Assembly (NCBI GenBank): GCA_039090855.1 | Contig: CM076997.1 | Coordinates: forward strand, 169,290,709 to 169,354,708 | DNA length: 64,000 nucleotides | Reading direction: 5' to 3' | DNA from: Macrothele yani | Lineage: Eukaryota > Arthropoda > Arachnida > Araneae > Macrothelidae | In this document: piece by piece, positions 42,526-53,289 of the stretch | Layout of the letters: every line of letters begins with the position of its first letter | Position numbering within the stretch: position 1 is the first letter of the stretch | The notes under the pieces: generated by a model | Database searches by the model: none | What the model was told of the DNA's origin: nothing | The model's input: only the letters and a program-made list of their open reading frames with translations | Made by a program: the position numbers and the translations under genes

Positions 42526-43548
42526 TTAACCCTTTAACCGGCTGGAACGAGTTAACTCGGAGTTAGAAAAATGGGCTGAAATCAGCTCGAACTAATATAG
42601 TCGTTGTCTAATAAGTGGGCCGAACGTGGTTGGGAGTGAACCTGCGCATCAGAAAGCGTTGCTTTCCCCCTTAGCTTTCCATTCCATTTGTCATTTTCTT
42701 GTAGGACTTCTGTCCACAGTGAGTAGAGTTCAGGTCCCAGCCACCTACAGCGAGATCGCCTTTTAGTCAGGACACAGAAACGGAAGGAATGAGAGCAAGT
42801 CTAGCGACTTTGACAGAACAGTTTGTAGTGAGATTAGAGTACAGTAGATGGCGCCACCGTACAAGTACGATATTGCACATAGAGGGGTAAGATAATTTCA
42901 GGGGGGACATAGGAAAGGATACCCATTTAACCAGTGGGTCCAGCCACTGCTTAAATGCCGTCACTTAACGTGCTCGTCCGATTCACGGCGGATATTCAGC
43001 GATTGTTAGTAAATCACACCATCTACGAAAGATCAGCTCAGGCTTGAACCTGGGGACCTTGCATCGATAGTCTGAAACACTAACCACTAAGCCATCCGCA
43101 GCTCTCCCCTTAGCTTTCTTATTCAAAGTGGCCATTTATGGGGATGATTGACACTAATCCTTTCGGAGTGTTTACCTGCTGAAAAGAAGGCTGTAATATT
43201 AGCTACGATCATGAGAAAGGAGAGAGAAGATGTTTGAGTCACTTGTTTCGTGCAAGTCGCATGATGCTCGTGTCAGAGGTACTTGCCCTTTCCCAACATG
43301 CTTTGGGTCACGGAGCACAGAACGAAGGACTAAGGACTAGAAGGGAGCTCGTGGCACCAGGGGTATGGTGGGCACTCCTGATGGTTGGTTGTAACAGGTT
43401 TATGTTCGGTACTGTTGAGATGAGGAGGGGGGAGAATTGTTTTGCCGTTGCTTTCTTAAATCCCGGACGCTATGTTAACAGTTCTCTTTGGGGAGTCCTT
43501 GTGTGTGGCATCATTTGCTTTTAGTACATCGGCAGCTTAAAGAGTTAA
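42526..43548. mobile_element. TTAA-bounded non-autonomous element (piggyBac-like), ~1.0 kb
   Basis: The left tip TTAACCCTTTAACCGGCTGG and the right tip (minus strand) TTAACTCTTTAAGCTGCCGA are similar inverted repeats, each beginning with TTAA. The left end is repeated at 2170-2318. No transposase is recognised inside. A 96-codon open frame at 43234-43524 has no identifiable domain. A SINE head lies inside at ~42962-43107. Confidence 0.5.
42962..43107 (-). mobile_element. tRNA-derived SINE head, minus
   Basis: The minus strand reads AGCTGCGGATGGCTTAGTGG and TTAGTGTTTCAGACTATCGA, a tRNA-like 5' half, then CCAGGTTCAAGCCTGAG (B box). The downstream body resembles none of the other SINEs here, so it may be a third family. 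Confidence 0.65.
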
Positions 43549-43769
43549 ATTAATACATGAATTCACTCCTCCTTGAGGTATGGTTTTTCACGAAAAACAC
43601 CTAGAAAATATGTGAATAATCTTGGCTATACACTTTATTAAGAATATTCTAATTCACATCTTTAAGTGGTAGAGTGGTGCTAAATACAAAGGTGTCGCTA
43701 TTCCAAGTAAAAATAAAACTGATGACCTGTATTAAGCTGGTGCCACACAGAAACCAATGCTGGTCATTA

Positions 43770-45397
43770 TACAGGTTGCATAGGAAAGTCCCTTTAGCCT
43801 GAAATAACTTGCGAACGGAGAGAGGTACAGTTATTCAAGTAAGATAACGGTACAGTAAAGCGACTACGCCCGATTGAATGCAACCAATAGCAACGCCCCT
43901 AGTGGCGAAATGCAGAAGTTAGACATTGCAAATCGAAAACAAAAAGAGATAGAGCAAAATTTCCAATTACAAAGTTGTAGAGCATCAATTAATTAGTACA
44001 AAACGACATTTGTTTCACACGGATAAGATAAATTATCGACTGAATACCCTAAAATGTACGAAATCGAGGCGCGACGATTCGAATCTGCATATTCACATTT
44101 CGCAAATGTAGCCGTATGAAAAGGCAGATTGTGACGTTGTACCGCACCTACGATATAAAAACCAGTAGCAGGCATCAAAAGTTTAGGTCTACGTACGCCG
44201 TGTGAGAATGGCGAGCTTCACTCAGCAGCAGTTCGACGCTTTCTCAGAGATTGTTTTGGGCAACGAATCATCGGGTATGGTGGTGCTGTTGAATGGCATC
44301 CACAATCGCCGGACCTCACTCCGTTGGATTTCTTCCTCTGGCGTTACGTAAAAAATCAGGTGTATGCAACAGCGCCTACAAGTCTGCTGGATCTACGTCG
44401 TCGTGTTACAGGTGCTTGCAACAGTGTGACACCTTCCATGCTGAGGAATGTGCATGCAGAGTTACTTTCACGAATACAAATGTGTATCGTGGGCAGTGGT
44501 AAACTCTTCGAACATACTCGACATTAATAAATACAGACATTTAACGTGGACCAGGAACATCAAACACAGATCTTCGCTCTTTCCACGTTTATAAGTGAGT
44601 CACGGAAAAATTCTCATTGGCCGCCACCGGGAGTCGAACCCAGGGTCTTATTATTATTATTTTTTTATTATTCAATCGCCTTCTAATTATGTATTCAGTT
44701 ACTGCTTGCCATCTTTGGTGAATCCCCAGCATTGTGTGGGGCTCCAAGAAGCAACCTGCCAAATTGGCTTGGCAGTTAGCGTGTGTGAGTCTGGAGGAAT
44801 TCGAGGCCGCTGTGGTGTAGCGGAAGCATATCCGGGGCGTAACTGGAAACCCTGGTTTCGACTCCTGGTGGCGGCCAACGAGAATTTTTCCGTGACTCAC
44901 TTATAAACGTGGAAAGAGCGAAGATTTTTTTTGATATACTCGACATTAAATTTTTATCACAGTTTGCCTTTTTTGTTTTTGTTTTGTCTGACGTCATCAA
45001 ACTGTATTGACATAAGTACGCATTTATGCAATAAATTCTGTGTATTTGCTCATACCTATGCCTGTTCCCTTCAAACGTTCACACAAAAGGTCGCGCATCA
45101 ATTTCGGACATTTCAGGGTATTCAGGCGACAATTTATCTCATCTGTGTGAAACAAATGTCGTTTTGAAGTAATTAATTGATGCTCTACAACTTTGTAATT
45201 GGAAATTTTGCTCTATCTCTTTTCGTTTTCGATTTTCAATGGCTGACTTCTGCATTTCGCTACTAGGGGCGCTACTATTGGTTGCATTCGATTGGGCTTA
45301 GTTGCTTTACTATACCGTTATCTTACTTGCATAACTGTACCTCTCTCCGTTCGCAAGTTATTTCAATCTAAAGGGACTTTCCTATGCACCCTGTATA
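43770..45397 (+). mobile_element. Foldback-like element with ~315-bp TIRs (deletion derivative)
   Basis: The left 43770-44084 and the reverse complement of 45085-45397 align over ~315 bp at roughly 90 percent. Examples are GCATAGGAAAGTCCCTTTAG and AATTTCCAATTACAAAGTTG, the latter identical in both arms. The interior keeps a transposase start (MASFTQQQFDAFSEIVL at ~44208) fused by deletion to the C-terminal part. That part reads IGYGGAVEWHPQSPDLTPLD then FFLWRYVKNQVYATAPTSLL and ends at ~44525. The C-terminal part resembles the element at 11112-12432. The whole middle of the transposase is gone, so mobility would need a helper. Confidence 0.87.
44571..44930. repeat. Inverted SINE-end pair nested in the foldback element
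   Basis: 44571-44645 is the reverse complement of 44855-44928 (shared TTCCGTGACTCACTTATAAA and GTGGAAAGAGCGAAGA). The right arm is preceded by a tRNA-like head (GCTGTGGTGTAGCGGAAGCA, then GGTTTCGACTCCTGG as a B box). The 44650-44850 loop includes a T-run and unique DNA. It resembles a head-facing pair of one tRNA-SINE, with the left copy truncated. Confidence 0.7.
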
Positions 45398-46409
45398 TCT
45401 TATGGAGAAAATAGAAAACATATTTTCAGGTCTTTTTCATCAGCATCAACTTTCGCATAATGGCCAACCAAAATAAGATTCATCATGAACTTTCACACGA
45501 AATTACTTTGATTATCATTGCTATTACAAAGGATTTAGTGTTAGTCTTCGTGACGAACCACAGAGGAGAAATTCTTTTTCTCCCGTAAATGATGATCTTC
45601 TTATGCAAAAAGTATCACAGTCTGTCACGAATGAAATGTTTCTTTTGTTGATTTTGATGCATAGTTAGAAGATAATCGCGAGAGCATCTAACGGCTTTCG
45701 CTTTATTAAATACTTTTCTAATACGGACATAAATCAAGCTGTTCTTCCGCTTGATTTATGCCCGTATTAGTTATTCCATGTGTTTTCAACTTGATACTTT
45801 CCTAAAATAAAAAAAATGAGGTCCAAATACAAATTTTGATACATGAAGTTTCGATGCAATAGTTCATTTTATACCCCGTTTTTTTCCCCCGTTTAATTTC
45901 GGTGGAAATAGCAGAAATGCAAAGCCTATGCAAGCATTCTTCTTAAAATTATCTCAGATTGATAGAAAATTTACTGTATACGTTACAGATTGAGTGCAAA
46001 TTTGATTTAAAACATTGTAGAAAATACTTAAATACAATCGAAGGAATCTGGAAAAGAAGTCACCAAGTCAGGTAAATGCAATTTGGTGATAAAAATGAAA
46101 ATCCCGAAACTTTACGAATTACTTTTTTCTCCTGAAATTAAGCACGTACTGAAACTCACACCACTATAATTTCTCTGTCAACAATTTTATCATTACGATA
46201 AGTTTACTGAACACTTTATTAAGTTGCAGTCCTCGAAAATTCCCTGAATTCCTACTATATGTCTAACTTTCCATTATATCACTAATGTGCACCACATTGT
46301 CTATCTATGAATGCAAATTATAGGCTCACGTTCTTACACGGATGTTAGATTAGATTCATGTTACTTCTTTCTATTCAAGCTTGTTGCTACGTGTTAATAG
46401 AACATTGAT
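45398..46409. other. Unassigned AT-rich stretch
   Basis: Apart from the hairpin at 45718-45770, nothing could be supported. Confidence 0.35.
45718..45770. other. Strong 21-bp hairpin, possible small-RNA precursor or MITE scar
   Basis: CTAATACGGACATAAATCAAG (5' arm) pairs at 20 of 21 positions with the 3' arm across an 11-nt loop CTGTTCTTCCG. The single mismatch is near the outer part of the stem. It is outside any recognised element. Confidence 0.6.
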
Positions 46410-47245
46410 TTACCGTGCCTCCACTAACCGAGGACCCTTTTAACCGAGCCACACAGCAGCAAGTCACAGAATAGCGCTGTGGTGGCGCGCGCACAGCACA
46501 ATTGATACCACAGCTATCGTGAAGGGAACCTTTTCAACTGTTGTTGTTTATATTTCGTCTCTTTTGCGGTTGCCTACTCCTTTATTTGGTGCGATAAAGT
46601 AATAAGTATATTTTTGGCTTGATTGATGAATAGGAACCGCATCTCTTTGATACTTTTTGTGAGTGCATAGTGTTTTGATGTTGTGTAACAGACTGATGTG
46701 CAGTAACAATAAACGAACATTTTAAGCTTCGCCTAGCAACTTTCATTTAGTTATAGAAAAATGGTTAGCTGCTGTAAGGCTTCAGCGAAACGAAAAAAGG
46801 TGGTCGTACCAACAGAAAAAAGCTGGCAGCGATAAACATTAAAATCTCGCATTAAAATTAAATGTAATATTAAATATTGTTTACATATTGAATTATATAC
46901 TGCAAGGTTAAAATGCTTCCTTTATCTTATTTTTAATGCACAGTACTGTTTGTTATGTACTGATGATTTGTGTATGTATAAAGCATGTTTTTAAGTTCTG
47001 TTTTGATTAAAGTTCATTTTAAGTAAATTTTTAGATTTTTTTATTTTACATACAATTGATCGTACTGAATTTCACAAAACTGCAAAATGATTACATTACC
47101 TAAGCGGATATCGACTGTTAATTAACCATTTAATTGTAGAAAAAAATGTGTGGTATATTGACAGATTCTCTTTTAAACGAATTACTTTCTTTTGTCTGAG
47201 ATGATCGAGGTACCAAATTTCTTCGGATAATCGAGATTAGGTTTA
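46410..47245 (+). mobile_element. Possible pogo/Tigger-like deletion derivative
   Basis: The left end contains CCTCCACTAACCGAGGACCC and the right end (minus strand) CCTAATCTCGATTATCCGAA, loosely similar inverted tips. A short plus-strand frame at 46761 reads MVSCCKASAKRKKVVVPTEK and then stops. The KRKKVV motif resembles the start of Tigger/jerky-type transposases. There is no catalytic domain. The call is weak. Confidence 0.35.
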
Positions 47246-47278
47246 AAATACTCACACTGAATTTTTTTTTTCTTTTAG

Positions 47279-47488
47279 GTCCTGTTCCGCCAGTTCTTCC
47301 TGCCAATTTCGAGATGAAGGGACAGTATGTGGACGAAATCAACAAAGTATTGGGTTACACGGAAATATATTACGATTTTGACAATCTAAGAGGAAAATTT
47401 ATGATGCTTTCACAAGGGATAGAATACCATTTACTTTTCGACTACAACGTGTCACAGATCTTGACATATTATGTTATGCACGCTGGCG
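47279..47488 (+). CDS. Host-gene exon A (70 codons), possible LolA-like-domain protein
   Basis: A good acceptor (TTTTTTTTTCTTTTAG) precedes 47279 and the donor GTAAGT follows 47488. The exon is 210 bp with phase 1 at both ends. Codons give PVPPVLPANFEMKGQYVDEI, then LGYTEIYYDFDNLRGKFMML and IEYHLLFDYNVSQILTYYV. The pattern of a Pro-rich start, then E-x-Y-Y-D-x-x-N-x-R-G and a D-Y segment, resembles invertebrate secreted proteins now annotated as having LolA-like domains. This family match is from memory and tentative. The last base (G) joins exon B (AC) to make an Asp codon. No first exon, signal peptide or promoter was found in this window. Confidence 0.7.
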
Positions 47489-47905
47489 GTAAGTAGATTT
47501 AATTCAGTTAGTGCGCATTTTGAAAAAAAAGCTTATAAGCAACGGATACCACACAATGTTGTGCTAACTAAATTCATGTTTCACTCCAATTTGGAATTTA
47601 AAGTATTGGCCCATGAGATTATTCTGTCGAGAGCAATATAAACTGATGAGCTCTTACATTATGACCACCTAATTAAAAAGCTGTAGGACCCCCTTTAGCC
47701 CGCAAAACAGCTGCCACTCGACAAGACATCGATTCGAAGAGGTGGCGTGAGGTATCTTGTGGTATCTGGTACCATAATGTCAACAGCAGGTCCTCCAGTT
47801 CCCGTACATTTCCAGGTGGTGGTGATTTAGCGCGAACCCGCTTTTACAAGTCGAACCACAAATGCTCGATTGGGTTCATGTCAGGTGAATTTCTAAGCCA
47901 GGGTA

Positions 47906-48677
47906 TTAACAGAAAGCCACCAGCATGTTCCTCGAACTACTCCTTGACATTTCTGACAGCGTGGTACTGCGCATTATCCTATTAGTAATGGCCATCACCA
48001 GCAGGGAACACAGTTGCCATGAATGGGTGAACTTGTTCCGCCTGAACTTCAGATACCTAACAGCTGTCAGGGATTGCACTATTGGGATAATAGGGCCTAA
48101 AGTGTCCCAAGAAAACATCGCCCATAGCATAACACCGCCCACGCCGGCCTGTTTCCGCCCAACAGTGCATATAGGTGCCATAGCCTCCGTTGGTAATCGG
48201 CATATCCGCGTACAGCCGTCTACTTGATGCACAAGGAATCTTGATTCGTCACACCAGGCCACTTTCGTCCAATCATCCACGGTCCAATTTCGATGATCTT
48301 GGGCCCATTTCATACGTTGTTCGCGATGACGTGCAGTGAAGTTGGGAACCCGGCTGGGACTTTGGCTACGCAGGCCCATGCGCAGAAGGCAAGGCTGTAT
48401 TGCTCTGATCACCACTGTTGTAGCTGCGGGCGATTTGTCGCACTGTAGCCCTGCGGTCGCTATGAACAATGCGCGACAGTCTCCACTCCCCTTTGGCATC
48501 AATGAGCAGCGAATAACACACGGCTGGACAACGGTTCATTGTTTGGTCGTCTGTGCACCACTTTTGATACATACTCACTATAGCGGCACGTGAACAACAC
48601 ACAAGCCGCGCCATCCCAATTTGTCCTTTATCAAACTCTGATAAATCGGCAGCTTTACCCATTCTGACTCCGAACAC
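47906..48677 (-). pseudogene. Tc1-like transposase (family T3), degenerate
   Basis: The N-terminal part is at 48663-48366: MGKAADLSEFDKGQIGMARL, then CCSRAAIVSMYQKW (HTH). A deletion/frameshift lies near 48400. The next frame (to 47906) gives RMKWAQDHRNWTVDDWTKVA, then CDESRFLVHQVDGCTRICRL with the first Asp. It continues with VGGVMLWAMFSWDTLGPIIP and VQSLTAVRYLKFRRNKFTHS. The second Asp block is destroyed (MAITNRIMRSTTLSEMSRSS). The third block (47900-47850), once SPDMNPIEHLW, reads NSPDMNPIEHL in another frame. Confidence 0.83.
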
Positions 48678-48774
48678 TCACCTAACCGAAAGCCGGTCCT
48701 CGGGTTGTATATATACTGCTCTGTGAACTTCACCTGCGTCACTGTTCGGTCTCCAGGCGCGCTCATTTCTGTAG

Positions 48775-49368
48775 TATAATGAAGTAAAGTTCTCCGTCAT
48801 TTATGGTGCACGCCGCGGATCGAACCCGAGTCCACTTAGTCAAGAACAAGTCGCTCTACTAACTGAGCTACGCAGACGTTCATTCTCGCTGCTATCTGCC
48901 TTTATGTCGTGTGCGTCTTGCGGGGCAGGCACATCACATCACCCCCCCCCCCCGAAAGAGGGCCAGAGGCATGGCCCACGGGTCAGCCGTGACCATGAAT
49001 CGTTGCAGGCTGCCATCCGCTGTAGAACGTGCATTTAAGAACTCCCAGTCAATCTGATGTGTGGAATGCAACGTCACACACATTGATTTTTCCGAAGCGC
49101 CGGCGAAGGGATTCTCTTATTTTTCTTATCTCGCGGTGTGGAAAGAACATCTCACCATTGCGAGATCTTTAACGGCAGGGTCATCCGGGAAGTTCAGGAG
49201 CCATTATAACGAAGTAAATTTCTCCGTCATTTTTGGACCACGCTGGGGATCGAACCCGAGTCCACTTATTCCGGAACAAGTCGCTCTACCAACTGAGCTA
49301 CGCAGACGTTCGTTCTCCCTGCTATCTGCCTTAATGTCGTGTGCGTCCTGCGGGGCAGGCACGTCACA
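48775..49368 (-). mobile_element. TRIM-like LTR retroelement with tRNA-derived LTRs (copy 2)
   Basis: A 594-bp unit in minus orientation: the 5' LTR is 49205-49368 and the 3' LTR 48775-48938 (164 bp each). They start TGTGACG/TGTGATG and end TTATA. Target duplication, on the plus strand, is GTAG at 48771-48774 and 49369-49372. After the 5' LTR comes TGGCTCCTGAACTTCC (49188-49203), in the place of the primer-binding sequence of copy 1. Before the 3' LTR is a 13-G tract (48941-48954). The LTRs differ at roughly 10 percent of sites, so this insertion is much older than copy 1. It carries no coding capacity. Confidence 0.85.
49248..49300 (-). promoter_or_regulatory. Pol III A and B boxes in the 5' LTR of TRIM copy 2
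   Basis: On the minus strand the A box is TAGCTCAGTTGG (49300-49289) and the B box GGTTCGATCC (49257-49248). The A box is identical to that of copy 1 although the LTRs have diverged. The 3' LTR A box is TAGCTCAGTTAG, one base off. The anticodon-arm region is again a near-palindrome, ACTTGTTCCGGAATAAGT. Confidence 0.75.
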
Positions 49369-49409
49369 GTAGGCTGAGGGTGGTCATAATGTAATAGCTC
49401 ATCGGTGTA

Positions 49410-50511
49410 AAATTTGTGTGTAACATTAATTATTATTGCAATAGTTTGTTCTTTGAGATTTTTAACTTTTAGTAACGAATGTGATCGATAGTCTTTTCAA
49501 CGGGTACCTTTCTGTTTTCATCTCTTCAAACAGCAACTTTAATATTTCTGAACTGAAGTTCTCATTTGTTGTTAAATTTTTAGTATACAGTTCTCTAAAT
49601 TTTTGATCCTTTCAATAGTGACGGCGTGCAGTTTATCCTACTGCATAAATTTTCCTTGTCTTAATCTTTTGAGACCTCAGACATGTCAAGTTTCGATCTT
49701 TTCAACTTTAAGTTTCCTTCACCTTTATCTTTCCAATTTGAGCTTTTGTAGTGCTTAAAATTTCGCAATCTTCCTTGCCTAAATCTGGGGCCGCGGATGA
49801 CCTTGTAATTAGGGCAACTGCCCTCCGATAATGTGGTTCCAGGTGGACAGTGTAGCTCTGAATAACGAAATATCCAGCTTGCGTTCGAAGGTCACGTTAA
49901 GCCGTCGGATCCGGGATATTGACCCCGTTAAAAATAAAGTCATTTGTTCCTTTCCTCAGCATTTGCTGTTGTTCCCTGGAATGCTTGTCGTGACGTCATA
50001 ATTTCGACTTTCAATTTCAATCTAGCACTCCTACTACTCTTTACCTGTCTACTCTCTGTCGTATCTGAGCCTCCAGGTTCATTCTAACTTAACTTTTTCT
50101 TTATGATACGCAGCACAATAGTGCCACGGGACATAAGTAATTGCATGCAAACCTTCCCTGTGGATTCAAACCCTACGAGAATGGCTTGCCCAAATTTCGG
50201 CAGCATCCAGTTTCAAAAGAAATCGTCTAGTTTTAATTATTCGTAATGCAGTTTCTCATCTTTTTATTTTCCCAGTATGAAGCCATCCTATTGATTAATC
50301 TTTAAAACAGACGTTTTCTATATTTTCTACACTACACACTTTGGATTTTTAAATGCTTAGTATTCAGTTTTTTTCCTTGCTTTAGTGTGAAATTCCTTTG
50401 AGGGGAACTTTTTGAAAAAAGCAACTTGTATCCTGAGTCACCATGACCAATATAGTGTTCCTATCCAAAACGGGCAACGGCTGAAAGCCAGTTTATTTGC
50501 CCTTAATTACG
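49410..50511. other. Intronic stretch, largely unassigned
   Basis: At 49788-49960 a block starting GGGGCCGCGGATGACCTTGT has the look of a SINE or another repeat but no copy was found in the window. The rest is AT-rich without recognised features. Confidence 0.35.
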
Positions 50512-50956
50512 AGGGCTGATCAATAAGAAAGTTTCCGATGACTTTTGGCGGCCAATAGGGTTATGTCAATCGGTGTCTCCCTACTTAATTACATTCTCCT
50601 GACTACAGGGCGTTTTTTAGCACTACAACACCATCTACCCAGGAGCGTTCCAATAAAAATGCAAAGTACTAGAGAACAGATTAAAGCAAAAATGATTATC
50701 CGCCTGCAAAACGCCGTTTCACTTGGAGGTACGCGCGATCCCTAAAAAATGTTTGCATTTGCAACAATATGACGCAATGTCACCCGATTTTCTTCTTTCA
50801 GAAGAGCTTCCACACTCGTCACGTTGCTGTGTGTTGAACGCTTGCTACTGCGTTTCTCATCTGCCAACATATTCTTCTCGTGCGCAAATTCTGAACAGCA
50901 TTCTGACAGGCCCTGAGCACTCACGACTTGAAGACCACAGACTTCTTGCAACTGGC
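50512..50956 (-). pseudogene. mariner-like N-terminal remnant
   Basis: The left tip GAGGGCTGATCAATAAGAAA resembles mariner-type terminal repeats. The minus-strand frame 50951-50742 contains SNVTSVEALLKEENRVTLRH and IVANANIF, which fit a mariner HTH linker. The catalytic domain is lacking. Confidence 0.5.
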
Positions 50957-50987
50957 GATATATTCACGCTGTCGGCGTGAATATATC
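50957..50987. other. Perfect 13-bp hairpin
   Basis: GATATATTCACGC and its exact complement flank a 5-nt loop TGTCG. It sits where the mariner remnant ends and unrelated sequence begins, so it may mark a fold-back rearrangement junction. Confidence 0.7.
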
Positions 50988-51061
50988 TTAATCATCGCGG
51001 GAACTCTGGGTGAAACCATGTTTTCACCTTCCCTTGAATCTGTTTCTCAGCATGTTGCTAT

Positions 51062-51325
51062 TGACGCAGGACTACGTCTAACTCCACGGATAGTATGGGG
51101 CGACTTACGGCTGACCTCCTGTGACAACAATAGGTCCCAATTGAAATCATAATAGCGTTAAAAATACTTGCCGCACACTAATCGTGTTAACATATTCGTA
51201 AACAGCATGGAGTCCAATTCGCGTACTGCGCAAAACATCGTGCGCGTGACGCTACCCTCGCTTCCTGTACACGGGGGAGATGATACAATATTTTTGGGTA
51301 TGCCGACGCGTCTGACGTCTTCCAC
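51062..51325 (+). repeat. Dispersed repeat R, copy 2
   Basis: Matches the reverse complement of 32960-33214, with GACGCAGGACTACGTC at the left. It includes GCATGGAGTCCAATTCGCGT and ends near GACGCGTCTGACG. It keeps the open frame with NSMESNSRTAQNIVRVTLPS and IFLGMPTRLT. No terminal inverted repeat or target duplication was found. Confidence 0.75.
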
Positions 51326-53289
51326 CAGAGATACATCTGATGCCATGTTTTATGTATAGTTTTAGCTGCCTTGTGCATCGTCGTTAACTTTTCACACTGT
51401 CGACTTCAAGTATATCACGAAAGACCGTTTAGATTTTGGAGGGCACCTAGCAATTTTTCGTAGGATTTACACCCACTGGGAAGGCTTAGACGCAACTGTC
51501 TGTGTCCCGTGGAGCTTTTGTGCTACGCATTAGAAACATAATTACATTTGATTGAACCCTGAGACCCAGATACGTCAGAGGGTAGATAAGCAAAAGAAGT
51601 TGGAGTGCCACACTGAAAGTGTGATTGGTATTTGGGAATTCCAGACTATGACGTCACAGCAAGTCCTTCCAACTGCTTAGGTTTTCGGGCTTTTAAATTA
51701 CCTTGTATGGTTGACTGGCGACCTTCAGCTATTGCACTGGAAATTCTACGAACAACATCTGCTTTATGATTGATATTTGCTGTTACCTTTGCTATGGATT
51801 CAGCATGATTCTGCGCTGTTTGCTTGAGGTGTATATGCTGTCTTTATTGGTCCTTACTATTTAAAACATACAGCATGATCGCTTTTATGCCGGCTATCTC
51901 CCACGAAATAAGAAGGGAATACTAATGCACATTTCTTCACTTTTGAAAGTTGGAAGATATGTGTAGAATCTTGAATATGCTAGCCACCGTTTGATTCAAA
52001 AAAGAATTTTTCATATTTCAGTTTTATGAACTCTTTTAATATGTTTTTACATCTGTTTGGAAACAAGTATATATTTTTTTCAACAAATGCACATTTTAAG
52101 TCAACAAGTCAGAAGTTCATGCTACAGAAAAGGCTGAAAAATTTATAAGGGTGCAATGTGCACGTACTTATCAAAAATCTCATGTTTAGAAATTATTCAG
52201 GATATTGTTTTTTAAATGGTACTAGCAAAGTATACAATTTGACGTCACATCGTGGAAAAATATTCACCAGAAAAACGGGAAACCATCGGTTGTAGTAAAA
52301 ACAGTTGTACGCAGAAGGAGTTTTTTAAAATAGTAATTTTATAATTTTACAAGCATAAGCGAAACTTGAAATTCAAGTGTACTAATGCACTCCCTTATGG
52401 GCCAAATAGCTCACCCTGAAAAATTTGAAGCCATGTTGATAATGCTGATAGGGGTTCCAGCTGGCCGGTGCTGAACGAATTTCTCCCATTTGACTTGCAG
52501 CAATTGAGATCAAAGCATTAACGAATAATTTTGCAGTAGGAAAACTTGAAAGATCATGTGAGCAACAAGAGGACACAACAAAATAAAATTGCGAATGGAA
52601 CTTTTAGAAGCTAAGATATGATTCCAAACGCAAACATAACTTAAATCTTTTTAGCTTAAAAAATGCATCTCGAAACTAGAGACAAAAAAATTAGCTGACG
52701 TACAAACCTTTTTCAATAAGACCTGTGGAACTTGAAATATCGTAGAAATCCGCTACCTAAACTTCGCGTTAGAAAAACATGAAAAGTTCCTGAAAATATT
52801 TATCTATACAAGCGTAATTGCATCTACAGGATGCAAAGCCAATTTTCCAAATGCCAATTTTAGAAGAAAAACTGTCATCCCAAATGCAAATTTTCCTTTA
52901 CACCCTATCACAAAAAGTACATTACACCACCTAAAAACTGTGCACCCTGCTAATAAAGCGCTGCGTGCAGATATTTACTTATAGTTTCACCTATCGAGTT
53001 CAAATAGAGTTTTTCCAGTAAGACTTTTATAACTGTAGATATCGCGCCAAACATTAAAACTATTCGCTTATATTACCTACCGGTAAAACTCTGATCAGAG
53101 AGAAATATATTTAAAAAAAATCAAAACAGACTTCGCTCTACTTTTAAATGCAGTTGTATGTATTGTAAAATGTGCTTTGTTGCTTAGCAACCAGTCAGAC
53201 GGCAAAATATTCTTTCTTTGTTCCGTTAGCTTCATTTTACTGCATAATAGAACTGCATACATCTGTTTGTTCGTACTGAATTGTGTTTA
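51326..53289. other. 2-kb unassigned AT-rich intronic stretch
   Basis: No transposon coding block, tRNA or exon was recognised. Confidence 0.4.

Larger units (their letters stand above)
47639..49409 (-). mobile_element. Tc1-like element (family T3) with nested TRIM
   Basis: The left tip TAAACTGATGAGCTCTTACA and the right tip (minus strand) TACACCGATGAGCTATTACA flank 1.77 kb. Subtracting the TRIM and its 4-bp duplication leaves ~1.17 kb, a normal Tc1 size. The same family forms the inverted pair at 56400-58531. Confidence 0.9.

Noticed and set aside
43234..43524. 96-codon frame inside the TTAA-bounded element as a transposase
   Set aside because: It has no DDD/DDE signature or zinc-binding Cys pattern of piggyBac transposases.
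49788..49960. A further SINE
   Set aside because: It looks repeat-like but no clear A/B boxes, tail or second copy could be identified here.
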